DNA of 64,000 bases, taken from Candidatus Zhuqueibacterota bacterium (GTDB lineage Bacteria > Zhuqueibacterota > Zhuqueibacteria > Residuimicrobiales > Krinioviventaceae). A program made the position numbers and the translations under genes. A model generated the notes under the pieces. The model did not search any database and had not been told where the DNA came from. It saw only the letters and a list, made by a program, of their open reading frames with translations. The stretch covers positions 1-64,000 of the forward strand of contig JAFGKD010000071.1 in the NCBI GenBank assembly GCA_016928775.1. The letters are read 5' to 3'. Within the stretch, counting starts at the first letter, position 1; every line of letters begins with the position of its first letter. Positions 46,746-55,363 of the stretch are shown piece by piece.

Positions 46746-48095
46746 TTATCCATCCGCATATTTCTGCATGGTCAAATTACCAATCCCCGTTGCCTCCGCT
46801 GGTCCGGCGATGACCTTGAGTCCTGTTGTCTCCTCTGTCAGTTGATTGAGCAATAAATTCTGTGAGCCGCCACCCACGATAAACAAGCGTTGCAGCGGCT
46901 GCGGTAGCATGGTATTCAAATTGTCAAGCACGTGCTTATATTTAAGCGCCAGACTCTCCAAAATACAGCGAATGATCTGCCCTTTGGTTTCCGGAACCGG
47001 TTGGTTGCTGTCGCGGCAATAATCCATAATGGCCTGGGGCATGTTTGCCGGATTGGCCAGTTTTTGATCATCCGGATCAACATGGCATGTGGATGGTCCG
47101 GCCTCTTTGGCCAGTTGTGTCAGTTCCGAAAAACTCAAATCGACGCCTTCTTTTTGCCAGTCAGATTTACAGCGCTGCACGAGCCAAAGTCCGGCCACGT
47201 TTTTGAGAAAACGAATTTTATCGTGCACGCCACCTTCATTGGTAAAATTGTTGGCCAGGGCGTTTTCATTGATAATGGGTTCCGATGCTTCGATGCCGAT
47301 GAGCGACCAGGTTCCGGAACTGAGATAGGCCCAGTTATCTCCCTCCGCCGGCACCGCAGCGACGGCGCTGGCGGTGTCATGGCAGGCTGGTGCAACGACT
47401 TTTACGTTCGGAAGCCCCGTTTTCTCGGCGATGTCCTTGCGCAGCTGTCCTATTGTGGTGCCGGGAGGCACAATTTCAGCCATAATGTCAAATGGCAAAT
47501 TCAAACGATCAAACAGCTCCTTTGCCCAGGTTTTGTGCCAGGGATCGAGAAGTTGCGATGTGGATGCTATGGTATATTCGGATACCATGGTGCCGGTGAG
47601 AAAATAGTTGAGCATATCCGGGATGAATAAAAGCTTTTCCGCGACATCGAGCAATGGATTCTGTTCATCCACCAAACGATAGAGTTGAAATATGGAATTG
47701 AATGTCATGAACTGGATGCCAGTTTTGAAATAGAGCTCCTGGCGAGAGATTTTTTCAAAAACTTTCAGCATCGTCTCGGGCTGCATATCGCGGTAAGCGT
47801 AAGGATTACCAAGCACAACGCCGCCCCGGCCAATCAGGCCAAAATCGACGCCCCAGGTATCCACGCCAATCGACCGGATATCCTGATGCCCCGCTTTTAC
47901 TGTTTGTGCGAGGCCGGTTTTGATTTCTTCAAAAAGCTGTAGAATATCCCAGTGGAAATGCCCGTTGATTTGCGCCATCCGGTTCGGAAATCGATGCGTT
48001 TCCACAAGCTGCAGATTGTTTTTATCGTATATTCCAACAATAGCGCGGCCGCTGGATGCTCCGAGATCAAAAGCTAAATATTTGGCCAAAGCCAT
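46746..48095 (-). CDS. rhaB: Rhamnulokinase, short C-terminus
   Basis: FGGY-family sugar kinase, 449 residues, phosphorylating L-rhamnulose in rhamnose breakdown. Clear RhaB features: LAFDLGASSGRA (phosphate 1), GVDTWGVDFGL, YRDMQPE, PACHDTASAV, YLSSGTWSLIG and the adenine motif VGGGSQNLLLNQLTEETTG. Known RhaB proteins run about 470-490 residues; this one stops at GNLTMQKYADG, where the last 25-40 residues (a C-terminal helix) are normally found, and no remnant is visible in the following bases in frame. It may still be active, since the catalytic parts are complete. GGGAG lies about ten bases upstream. No rhamnose isomerase or aldolase is in the window. Confidence 0.9.
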   Translation of the reverse strand: MALAKYLAFDLGASSGRAIVGIYDKNNLQLVETHRFPNRMAQINGHFHWDILQLFEEIKTGLAQTVKAGHQDIRSIGVDTWGVDFGLIGRGGVVLGNPYAYRDMQPETMLKVFEKISRQELYFKTGIQFMTFNSIFQLYRLVDEQNPLLDVAEKLLFIPDMLNYFLTGTMVSEYTIASTSQLLDPWHKTWAKELFDRLNLPFDIMAEIVPPGTTIGQLRKDIAEKTGLPNVKVVAPACHDTASAVAAVPAEGDNWAYLSSGTWSLIGIEASEPIINENALANNFTNEGGVHDKIRFLKNVAGLWLVQRCKSDWQKEGVDLSFSELTQLAKEAGPSTCHVDPDDQKLANPANMPQAIMDYCRDSNQPVPETKGQIIRCILESLALKYKHVLDNLNTMLPQPLQRLFIVGGGSQNLLLNQLTEETTGLKVIAGPAEATGIGNLTMQKYADG

Positions 48096-48166
48096 AACCT
48101 GTACTCCCTCGCCGAAAACCGAATAATAGCTAATTGAATATGGAAGGTGGAATTTGGTAGAACTCT

Positions 48167-48196
48167 ATTATCCTAAATATCAAGTAATAACATCAA
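48167..48196 (-). promoter_or_regulatory. Candidate sigma-70-type promoter of rhaB
   Basis: Read on the minus strand, TTGATG (48196-48191), an 18-base spacer and GATAAT (48172-48167), about 70 bases ahead of the rhaB start. Two mismatches in the first hexamer and one in the second make this a moderate call. Confidence 0.4.
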
Positions 48197-48409
48197 TTTA
48201 AAAAAAATACAACAAAGCGCAAGATTAAAATCAACTTTTTCGTAAAACCTCATTGTTTAATTCCTCGTTCATCCAGGTAATGGGAGGTATTTTTACAAGG
48301 TTATAAATCCGGCCATCATTATTTTAGCATTTTTAAGGGAGCCGCTAAAATGAAAAGTCATGCCTGCGCAGCGGGCTGTTGCAGAATAGTGATTTCACCG
48401 CACAATCAA

Positions 48410-48636
48410 GTCACCCCGGAACCGCGCTTCTCAGCGGTGTCCGGAGTCTATTTTGAGTAAGTGCAGGGATTCTAAATGGATACCAGCCTTCGCTGGTATG
48501 ACTTGTTTCGTCTTTTTGTGCCCTTGTATAAGGTTATATCTGTTCAATAGCCAATCTGCAACAGCCTGGCAGGCAGGCATCCATTGAAGGAGAAAAGACA
48601 CAAGTTGGAATAGACCCTGGCCTTCGCCGGGGTGAC
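48410..48636. repeat. Three REP-like palindromic units
   Basis: Within the 48096-48832 gap lie three units of the widespread GTCAYxCC...GGxATCC REP class: one on the plus strand (48410-48454, GTCACCCCGG and CCGGAGTCTA) and two on the minus (48465-48502, with an ATACCAGC-CTTC-GCTGGTAT hairpin; 48608-48635, GACCCTGGC-CTTC-GCCGGGGT). No RAYT transposase gene is in the window. The 75-codon minus-strand frame here reads the repeat as VIPAKAGIHLE, a familiar REP translation artefact. The rest of the gap, apart from the next element, shows no gene. Confidence 0.75.
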
Positions 48637-48690
48637 TTTTTGTTAGATTGCAAAACAATTAATGGCCACATTAATAAAATGAATGATATG

Positions 48691-48755
48691 ATCTGTGTTT
48701 CATCCGCGAAAATCCGTGGCTTATAAACTTTGCTAGAAAAACACGATGTTGCAGA
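48691..48755 (+). repeat. Dispersed ~65-base intergenic element, best copy
   Basis: ATCTGTGTTTCATCCGCG, then AAAATCCGTGGCTTATAAAC, then TTTGC and AAAAACACGATGTTGCAGAT. Used here as the reference for the family; a near full copy lies inverted at 39809-39876 and parts lie near 70-115, 15679-15700 and 16182-16206. Confidence 0.7.
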
Positions 48756-48832
48756 TGTCAGATTTTTTTTTCTTGTGGGCTTTTCAAAGTTTTAGCCTGA
48801 GCATTCTGATTTGAGGAACCAGAACGTCCAGT

Positions 48833-50401
48833 CTATTTTATCAGAGCTACTTTTTTAATGCAGCGTAAAGCACCCGAGGTCATGTGTACGTAATAAATGC
48901 CATTCGCCAGGTTTGAGCCGTTAATCTGAATGGAATGTCGACCAGCAGCTTGTTGCTGATCCACGAACGTGTCGACTTTTCGACCGACAAGATCGTATAA
49001 TTCAAGCGTCACGTGCACTGGATTGGGCAAATAGTAGTGCATTGTGGTGCTTTGGTTAAATGGATTGGGATAATTTTGCTCCAGACGAAAAGCAGATGGC
49101 AACTTTAGCATGGTTTGATCTGTATCCAGTCTCAATATAAAGCTGCTATCGTTTTCAAGTGTATGCGACGACGTTGCTGTTTGATCATGAAAGGATACAG
49201 AAATATCATAATCTCCCACATAGCCGCGCCCGGTGAACAGCCCGTTTGAGTCAGTGCTTCCCTTTTCGTCCGTCCACCATTGTTCAAATATAGTGTCAAT
49301 AAACACCTGACCGGATGGTTTGAGCGACCAATCCTTTCGAAAGAGCGGCGAATCTTCTTTCCAGTGCGTGCTATCCCAGAATCCCCACATGATAAAATTA
49401 AACACGCTGGGATGGCTGTAGGCAGCGATGAGGATATCGCGCATATAATCCGCTGCAATCGCTTCATCAGCGCCGACAGCGTCGTATTCCGTGATACTGA
49501 TTGCGAGACCCAGGTCGCTGAATTTGTCAAAAATCTTTAAAAGTCTTTCGGGCGGCGTAAAGTTTGCGCCCATATGGCTTTGCATACCCAATCCCTGCAA
49601 AGGGGCCCTTGCTTGTAACATTTCCACCAGTGTTGATCTCAAGAGATCCAGCGAAATATCATCCATGCCGCCATTGGTCAAGATATCATTTTCGTTCAGG
49701 GTCAGGCGTGCGTGTGGATCAGCCAGGGCGGCCCATTTCAAGCAGTCCGCGTAGATACTTTTTGATCCCATCGCCTGTTCCAGGTCTGTGTTCTGGTTGA
49801 TCTCATTCAGGACATCCCACTCTGCGATATTGCCTTTGAGACCGCTGTAGCCTGCTTCATCAAAAATGTGATTCTTAATACGATTTACGAGAAAAGTCCT
49901 GTCAAAATGTCTGGCTTGCAGGTCCGCCGGCATGTAATCCCAGTTTGGCCAGAGCAGATTGTGCCCCCGCACTTTGATGTGACGTTGCACAAACCATTCG
50001 ACAACGTATCGCGCTTGTTCTTTTGTACCATAAGCATTGTCGTCTTCCCAGGACAGCCACTTGAGCGCATTTTTTATCGTCACAATATTGAATGAGCGAA
50101 AATCACCCGTCAGGTTTTCAAGTTTTTGTTGATAAAGGCGCGCATTTGTGCTGTTCTCAAACAACAGCTCGGAAGATACGGCGCTACCAAAGCCAAAAGC
50201 GTGACGACGCATGCGCACAACCACTTTAGCGCCTTCAACAGGTTCATTGTTGCGGTTGACCACTTTGACGATGAAATTTTTCATGCGAATGTGCTCGATG
50301 CGTTGCAAGGCTTGTTGACGCCACGAGGCGTGCACATCTTGTCCCTCATATTCAAGGTGAGGCGTGGTAAGTATGATAAAACAAGCGAGTATTTTAAACA
50401 T
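48833..50401 (-). CDS. GH10 endo-1,4-beta-xylanase, type IX sorted
   Basis: Secreted xylan-cleaving enzyme, 522 residues. The GH10 barrel (about 70-385) has the acid/base Glu in WDVLNEINQ (E200), the nucleophile Glu in ITEYDAVG (E305), the RGHNLLWP substrate loop, the GMQSHMG strand and WGFWDSTHW near the end of the barrel; the E200-E305 spacing is normal for the family. The start of the domain (RRHAFGFGSAVSSELL) is typical of bacterial GH10 xylanases. The C-terminus carries NYPNPFNQSTTM, a LVGRKV turn and ANGIYYVHM, a T9SS type A sorting domain, so the enzyme is probably surface-attached. It lies next to the DUF4838 gene, forming a probable hemicellulose locus. The predicted signal sequence is short and somewhat unusual. 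Confidence 0.94.
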   Translation of the reverse strand: MFKILACFIILTTPHLEYEGQDVHASWRQQALQRIEHIRMKNFIVKVVNRNNEPVEGAKVVVRMRRHAFGFGSAVSSELLFENSTNARLYQQKLENLTGDFRSFNIVTIKNALKWLSWEDDNAYGTKEQARYVVEWFVQRHIKVRGHNLLWPNWDYMPADLQARHFDRTFLVNRIKNHIFDEAGYSGLKGNIAEWDVLNEINQNTDLEQAMGSKSIYADCLKWAALADPHARLTLNENDILTNGGMDDISLDLLRSTLVEMLQARAPLQGLGMQSHMGANFTPPERLLKIFDKFSDLGLAISITEYDAVGADEAIAADYMRDILIAAYSHPSVFNFIMWGFWDSTHWKEDSPLFRKDWSLKPSGQVFIDTIFEQWWTDEKGSTDSNGLFTGRGYVGDYDISVSFHDQTATSSHTLENDSSFILRLDTDQTMLKLPSAFRLEQNYPNPFNQSTTMHYYLPNPVHVTLELYDLVGRKVDTFVDQQQAAGRHSIQINGSNLANGIYYVHMTSGALRCIKKVALIK

Positions 50402-50570
50402 AGCGTGGACGTATCAAAAACAGTGCCTAAACCAAATTCACAAAAAAAGAAAACGGATGGCGACAACAAGCCCTGAGCCGTTATCCAGCGGAATGGACAG
50501 CTTGCCCCGCGATAGGAACATCGGTTTGTGAAGAGATTGGAATGTGAAGGTTTTTTATCGTTGTTTTGTT

Positions 50571-52814
50571 TTAGTGGGCTTGTAAACGTGCCAATTGTTC
50601 CACTAATTCCTTGATGCCGGACAGATGCAGCGCACAGCTGTCAGCAAACAATGGTGATGGAGTGTCATAAGCGGCCAGTTCCCGGGCATTTTCGACAAGT
50701 CGAAAAATAGCTTCGTCCTTGATGGATTGTTCATCACTGCCATGCGTGAAAAATGAAATGATATTATCATAAAGGTTGACCAAAAGTTCTGCATAGTGCA
50801 ATTGCTCATTCAATTCTTCCACACGACGTCGGACGTATTCCGGCATATCGGTTTCCAGCAGCTCGTCCATAAGGTAGCGAGCCTCAAAAATGAGGTGGTA
50901 CGTGTTTTCCCAGAGCGAATTAAAGCTGACGGATTGGTTTGTGTCTTGCGGGAGAAAGCGTTCGTTTACGATGATCTCCCTGCTTTGGATGTTTTGCGCC
51001 ACTGCCAAAATAGAGTCAGCGCGCTGTGGCAAAAAATAACGCCAGGTCGTTGCCGTCGCCATAGCCAGCTCGATGCGTTCGAAATAGTTTTTTATCGTTT
51101 TCGAAATGCCAGGGTAGTGAAAATCAAAGAATTCCTGCTTTAACGTATCTATCGAGACATGAGCATCCCAGGTTTGCCGGGCAAACTGGTAGTTTGTCAA
51201 TCGATGCGTGCCCAAATTTCGCATACGAACATGTTGAAAATTAAGGCCTTGGACACCAATATGGGCATAAGCCGGAATATCGATCGTCATTATATTGGAA
51301 TGCACCGTGGGTAAATCATGCAAAAACTCGGCATTATAGTTTTCGGTAATACCTATGTCTCCACTATAGAGTTTTTTTCGTTGCAGCCAGGTCCAGAGAT
51401 CTTTTGCGAACCAGATATTGATATCAATGCAGTGCGTATCGATGATGTAGTGGTTATAGCAGCGCGGTCCGGTGAATAAAAAAATGGTGGTATTTTCGAG
51501 GTGAAAATCTTTGGGTACAGGTACACTTGGTGGCGTGAGTGCTGATCCGGCTGCGTAGCCATGTACATAGATTGGGCGCTGTAATGAGGCATTTTGATCC
51601 GCTTTTTGGATTGCTTTGTTCACATGATACACAAGATACAATAGTTTGTCGGCATCATTACCCATTCGTTGACATTTTTCGCAGGTGCACCAAATCGGCG
51701 GCGTCCACAGGTCAGCTATATCACATGTTTGCCACTCCCCGTAGCAAAGCTTATCAACGATGGTCTGGGCAAATTCTGTCACCGCCTCGGGATAGGAGAG
51801 ACAGATGTGAATGAAATCAGGATCAACATCCATATGATCTGATGTATTTTCCTCGATGCCAAACCATTCCGGATGCGCTTCCGCGTAGGTCAGTTTGTTG
51901 TCATTATTCATATCACCTTTAAAATGTTCACTGACCATGTAAGGATCAATCGGATATTGGTCATCGCCGGGAAATGTGGGGTGATTGTAACGGTATTGAT
52001 AATATGGTTTCAGTATGGTGGAAAAGATATCGCGTCGACCGCTATTGAGCAAAAAGCCGCGCTGCTTCAAGGCGCCGATATATCCGAGTGTATTCGAGAA
52101 CAGATTCAGACGATTTCGTCCCATCCATGTGATAAAAAGCGTGTCAATTGATGTATCCATTCGTTGCGCATCCATCCAAAATCCACGCAGCTTAAAAGAG
52201 GGTTTTGCATACAAATGCATATTATAAATGCTAATTTGTGGGTAATGCGGCGTGTATTCACCCTCCGGTTCGGGAGCAAACCAGCGCACTCCCCATCGTG
52301 TCAGTAGCTCATAGGCAGCGTACAATGTCGCCACGGATGAGCGACCGGAAAGAACCAGTCCCTGATGCGTCTCCGAGAAAAAGGAATCAATGCGAAAATC
52401 CTGAAGATTATGTGGTTTGTGTTTTCTCCATCGTCGATTGATCCGCCGTTTTACTTTTTTAAACTCAGGATGTTGTGGTGCACCGATAAAAATAATATTT
52501 CCGGCTGCTGGCATATTATCAATGCTGACAATTGGCAGGTGTGATGGTGGGACGCCGATGATGAGACTGATATACTTTTGCAATTCAAGTGCAGTCAGGG
52601 CGCGTCGGCAGGGATCATCAGATTTTGTGTCGCCGTCAAACCAATCTATGGTGTCATAGGCAGCGTGCGCTTGCATGACGGTGTCATACTCGCCGAGATC
52701 GAGAACAATAGTACAAAGAGTTTCCCGGTCAATGAGAGTAAATTGTTTCTCCCTGGGTGCGCAGCTGTAAAAAAGTGCCACGATGACAAAAAACGGGATC
52801 ACGCGACGATGCAT
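50571..52814 (-). CDS. DUF4838 lipoprotein, probable glycan-active enzyme
   Basis: 747 residues starting at ATG 52814 (AGGA seven to eight bases upstream); a longer reading to 52916 has no ribosome site. The N-terminus (VIPFFVIVALFYSC) is a lipoprotein signal with Cys 18. The family (DUF4838, related to GH67/GH20-type alpha-glucuronidase folds) is recognised from AYELLTRWGVRWFAP, the HPEWFGI motif and the CTCEKCQRMGNDA cysteine motif. An EF-hand-like loop DMNNDNKLTYAE sits just before HPEWF. Lying directly upstream of the GH10 xylanase gene on the same strand, it may remove side groups from xylan fragments (inference). No catalytic residue can be named with confidence. Confidence 0.9.
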   Translation of the reverse strand: MHRRVIPFFVIVALFYSCAPREKQFTLIDRETLCTIVLDLGEYDTVMQAHAAYDTIDWFDGDTKSDDPCRRALTALELQKYISLIIGVPPSHLPIVSIDNMPAAGNIIFIGAPQHPEFKKVKRRINRRWRKHKPHNLQDFRIDSFFSETHQGLVLSGRSSVATLYAAYELLTRWGVRWFAPEPEGEYTPHYPQISIYNMHLYAKPSFKLRGFWMDAQRMDTSIDTLFITWMGRNRLNLFSNTLGYIGALKQRGFLLNSGRRDIFSTILKPYYQYRYNHPTFPGDDQYPIDPYMVSEHFKGDMNNDNKLTYAEAHPEWFGIEENTSDHMDVDPDFIHICLSYPEAVTEFAQTIVDKLCYGEWQTCDIADLWTPPIWCTCEKCQRMGNDADKLLYLVYHVNKAIQKADQNASLQRPIYVHGYAAGSALTPPSVPVPKDFHLENTTIFLFTGPRCYNHYIIDTHCIDINIWFAKDLWTWLQRKKLYSGDIGITENYNAEFLHDLPTVHSNIMTIDIPAYAHIGVQGLNFQHVRMRNLGTHRLTNYQFARQTWDAHVSIDTLKQEFFDFHYPGISKTIKNYFERIELAMATATTWRYFLPQRADSILAVAQNIQSREIIVNERFLPQDTNQSVSFNSLWENTYHLIFEARYLMDELLETDMPEYVRRRVEELNEQLHYAELLVNLYDNIISFFTHGSDEQSIKDEAIFRLVENARELAAYDTPSPLFADSCALHLSGIKELVEQLARLQAH

Positions 52815-53011
52815 AGCCGGTCCTGTTGCTTTAATTCTATTTTCCTTGAGATGAACAAAACATGACAAAATCAATATACCCGCACAAACGAATCGCACGT
52901 GATAAAAAGTTAGCAAATTTTTTCGAGAGTGTCCAGATATATTGTTCCTGTTGTTTGATATAATTACGCTTCGTCGCCTTTGTCGCTAATCCTTTTGTAA
53001 AAATTTCAGGA

Positions 53012-55240
53012 TCATTTATCCATTTGCGCGAGCACGGACGGATCAATGATCAGACCGAGATTTTGTGCTTTTTTGATGTGCTCACGAGCTTTTTCATGCT
53101 GTCCCAGGTTGTGGTAATTGACGGCAGCCGCATAAAACAGCGGCGCATGATTTTCTGTCAATTCGAGTGCCCGCTCAAAGTAGGCGGCTGCACCCTCGTA
53201 ATCGTGCTCTTTCGCATGTAAAAGTCCAATTCCATATAAAGCATCAACTTCATTCGGATTGATCTCCAGGGCTTGCTTCAGGAACAGCTCTGCTTCTGTA
53301 TAGAGTCGTTTTTTGACATACACAAGCCCCTGGGCGGCCAAAAAAGTGGCATTGTCACCCGTGAGGCCTGCCGCTGTCTCATACTCTTCCAGGGCCAAAT
53401 CCCACTGCCCAACGAATTCACGCTTTTTACCAAGCAGATAATGGCTGTAGGCGCGCTGGTGTGCGGCCTGTTCGTAAAGCCGCAATGAATCAAGGATGGT
53501 CGCGTAGAGGTCACGAAACGAAATGTGCTCGGGATCGAGCTGAACAGCACTTTCGATATGTTGTGCTGCTAAGGCATAGTCGTTCTGCAAAGCCAGAATC
53601 TCGGCATATGTATATCTGGCTAGCGGATCTTTAGCATCCAGGCTGATTGCCTGCTTGATATCGCGATAGGCTTTGAGGGAATCGCCTGATGCAAACAAGA
53701 TACGTCCTCTGAGCGCCCAGGCCTGGGAGAATGTCGGAAAAAGCGAGAGCGCCTGATCGCACGCCTCTAACGCCCAATCCAGGGAATCGGAGATAAAAAG
53801 CGTATGCGCTTCATTTAGTCTGGCGTGCGCCGCCATCTGTTGCGCTTGTTGTGTATTGCCCTGCTGCTGATAAATCTGTGCCAGATTCTCATAAGGTTGA
53901 ACGAGGCGCGGCTGCAGCTCAATCGCTTGTTTAAAATCGTTTTCAGCCGCCGGGAGCTGACCGACGAGCAGCCGGGCTTTGCCGAGATTGTTGATCATCA
54001 TGGCCACATCGGCGGCTATCTGAGAAACATCAATACACGCGCGGAACAAGTCACTGAATCCTTGCGTCAAGCGATGACCCTGGGTAAAATAGCGCGCCTG
54101 GACAAAATCCGGGTATAATGCCACTGCTCTCTCATAAGCCATTTCTGCCTGTTCGGGTTTGTTTGCTTCTATTAAAGCATTGCCCAGATTGTTGTATACC
54201 AGGGCATAGCTCGAATCCAGTTCAATCGCTTTGTTAAATGATTTTAAAGCCAGCTCCATCTGCCCAAGCCGCATGTATATGTTTCCCCGTTGCAAATAAA
54301 ACATGGCAAAAGTTGTGTCTATATTGATCGCGCGATTAATATAGGTCAAGGCGGTGCTCGGCTCATTGATGCTTTCGAGCGTATAGGATAAATTAAACAA
54401 TATCGGTGACGCGGTGCTGTCTATGCTCAGCGCATGATAAAAATTGGTCAACGCCTCCTCGTGTTGATTTTTGTGGACCAGAATCAGGCCATGATTATTG
54501 AGAACACCAACGTTATTCGGATCGAGGCGGAGCGCTTTTTCATAATAGTTTTGTGCCTCCTCGAGCTTGCATTTGCGCGCCCAGGTGTTGCCTAACAAAA
54601 AGTATGTTTCGACATAGGATGGTTTGAGCTGCGCCGCTCTTTCAAATGACTCAATCGCCTGGTTGAGCTGCCCTCGTTCGTAGTAAAACGTTCCCAGATT
54701 GATCAGCAACAGATGATTCTCAGGTTCCAATTGCACCGCTTTTTTATAATTGTCTTCTGCCTTGTCGAACTGTTCATTTTTATCATTGATTTGTGCCAAA
54801 AGCGTGATTGCATCCACGCAATCGGGATCATGCAAAAGCGCCTGCCCGGCTGCTCGTTCGGCCAGGCCGTACTGCTCCTGTTTTATATAAAGATAACCCA
54901 GATTTGTATAGCCTTGAATATAAGTCGGTTGCAACCGAATGGCTTTTTGATAATAAAAAAGCGCCGAATCCATTTGACCGCTTTTATAAAAAGCCACACC
55001 CAAATTGGACTGTTTTTGCGGATCGAGCGGGACAAGTGTCGCCGCTGTGCGGAAATGCTCAAGGGCTTGTTCATAATCGCCATTGTTCAAGGCGGACTGC
55101 CCTTTTTCCGTATAATAAGCAGCAGAATTTTGCAGCATCTGGTCGATGCGTAACTGTTCTTCTCGCTCACGTTTCTCGCGAATGCCGGCACAGGTGAGTA
55201 GCAGCGAGCTTGATAATAAAAAGAAAAGCGCTCGGCGCAT
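53012..55240 (-). CDS. Long TPR-repeat lipoprotein
   Basis: 742 residues with a lipoprotein signal (SLLLTC, Cys 17) and TPR units over almost the whole length (about 18, e.g. VYNNLGNALIEANKPEQAEM and ALYGIGLLHAKEHDYEGAAA), the layout of outer-membrane assembly or adhesion scaffolds. A TATAAT-type promoter lies just upstream (55276-55304) and AGAGGG six bases before the ATG. One weaker patch (about 375-420, TQGHRLTQGFSDLF) interrupts the repeats. It is read toward the DUF4838 gene with a 197-base gap, so co-transcription is uncertain. Its partner is unknown; it is not an obvious homologue of the TPR-NHL protein of the motor operon. Confidence 0.92.
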   Translation of the reverse strand: MRRALFFLLSSSLLLTCAGIREKREREEQLRIDQMLQNSAAYYTEKGQSALNNGDYEQALEHFRTAATLVPLDPQKQSNLGVAFYKSGQMDSALFYYQKAIRLQPTYIQGYTNLGYLYIKQEQYGLAERAAGQALLHDPDCVDAITLLAQINDKNEQFDKAEDNYKKAVQLEPENHLLLINLGTFYYERGQLNQAIESFERAAQLKPSYVETYFLLGNTWARKCKLEEAQNYYEKALRLDPNNVGVLNNHGLILVHKNQHEEALTNFYHALSIDSTASPILFNLSYTLESINEPSTALTYINRAINIDTTFAMFYLQRGNIYMRLGQMELALKSFNKAIELDSSYALVYNNLGNALIEANKPEQAEMAYERAVALYPDFVQARYFTQGHRLTQGFSDLFRACIDVSQIAADVAMMINNLGKARLLVGQLPAAENDFKQAIELQPRLVQPYENLAQIYQQQGNTQQAQQMAAHARLNEAHTLFISDSLDWALEACDQALSLFPTFSQAWALRGRILFASGDSLKAYRDIKQAISLDAKDPLARYTYAEILALQNDYALAAQHIESAVQLDPEHISFRDLYATILDSLRLYEQAAHQRAYSHYLLGKKREFVGQWDLALEEYETAAGLTGDNATFLAAQGLVYVKKRLYTEAELFLKQALEINPNEVDALYGIGLLHAKEHDYEGAAAYFERALELTENHAPLFYAAAVNYHNLGQHEKAREHIKKAQNLGLIIDPSVLAQMDK

Positions 55241-55275
55241 GACGACCCTCTTTTTTTCAATAGTTAGTCTATTTG

Positions 55276-55304
55276 ATTATATCAATAGTTGATCAAGAAA
55301 ACAA
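55276..55304 (-). promoter_or_regulatory. Candidate promoter of the TPR lipoprotein gene
   Basis: On the minus strand, a perfect TATAAT (55281-55276) with TTGTTT 17 bases further upstream (55304-55299). The -35 matches only the TTG; spacing is ideal. The expected transcript start lies about 30 bases before the ATG. Confidence 0.4.
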
Positions 55305-55327
55305 GTACAAGTTGGCAGGTATAAACA

Positions 55328-55357
55328 GAACAGCCAATCCATTTGGATTGGCTGTTC
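55328..55357 (-). terminator. Hairpin after the PepF-like gene
   Basis: A perfect 14-base inverted repeat (GAACAGCCAATCCA and its complement) around a two-base centre, six bases past the stop of the M3 peptidase gene. The downstream T-run is weak (TGTTTATA), so it may be a terminator or a 3' stabiliser. Confidence 0.6.
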
Positions 55358-55363
55358 GTCACA

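Noticed and set aside
48431..48658. 75-codon minus-strand open frame containing VIPAKAGIHLE
   Set aside because: It is the translation of REP-like palindromes; no ribosome site or homology expected.
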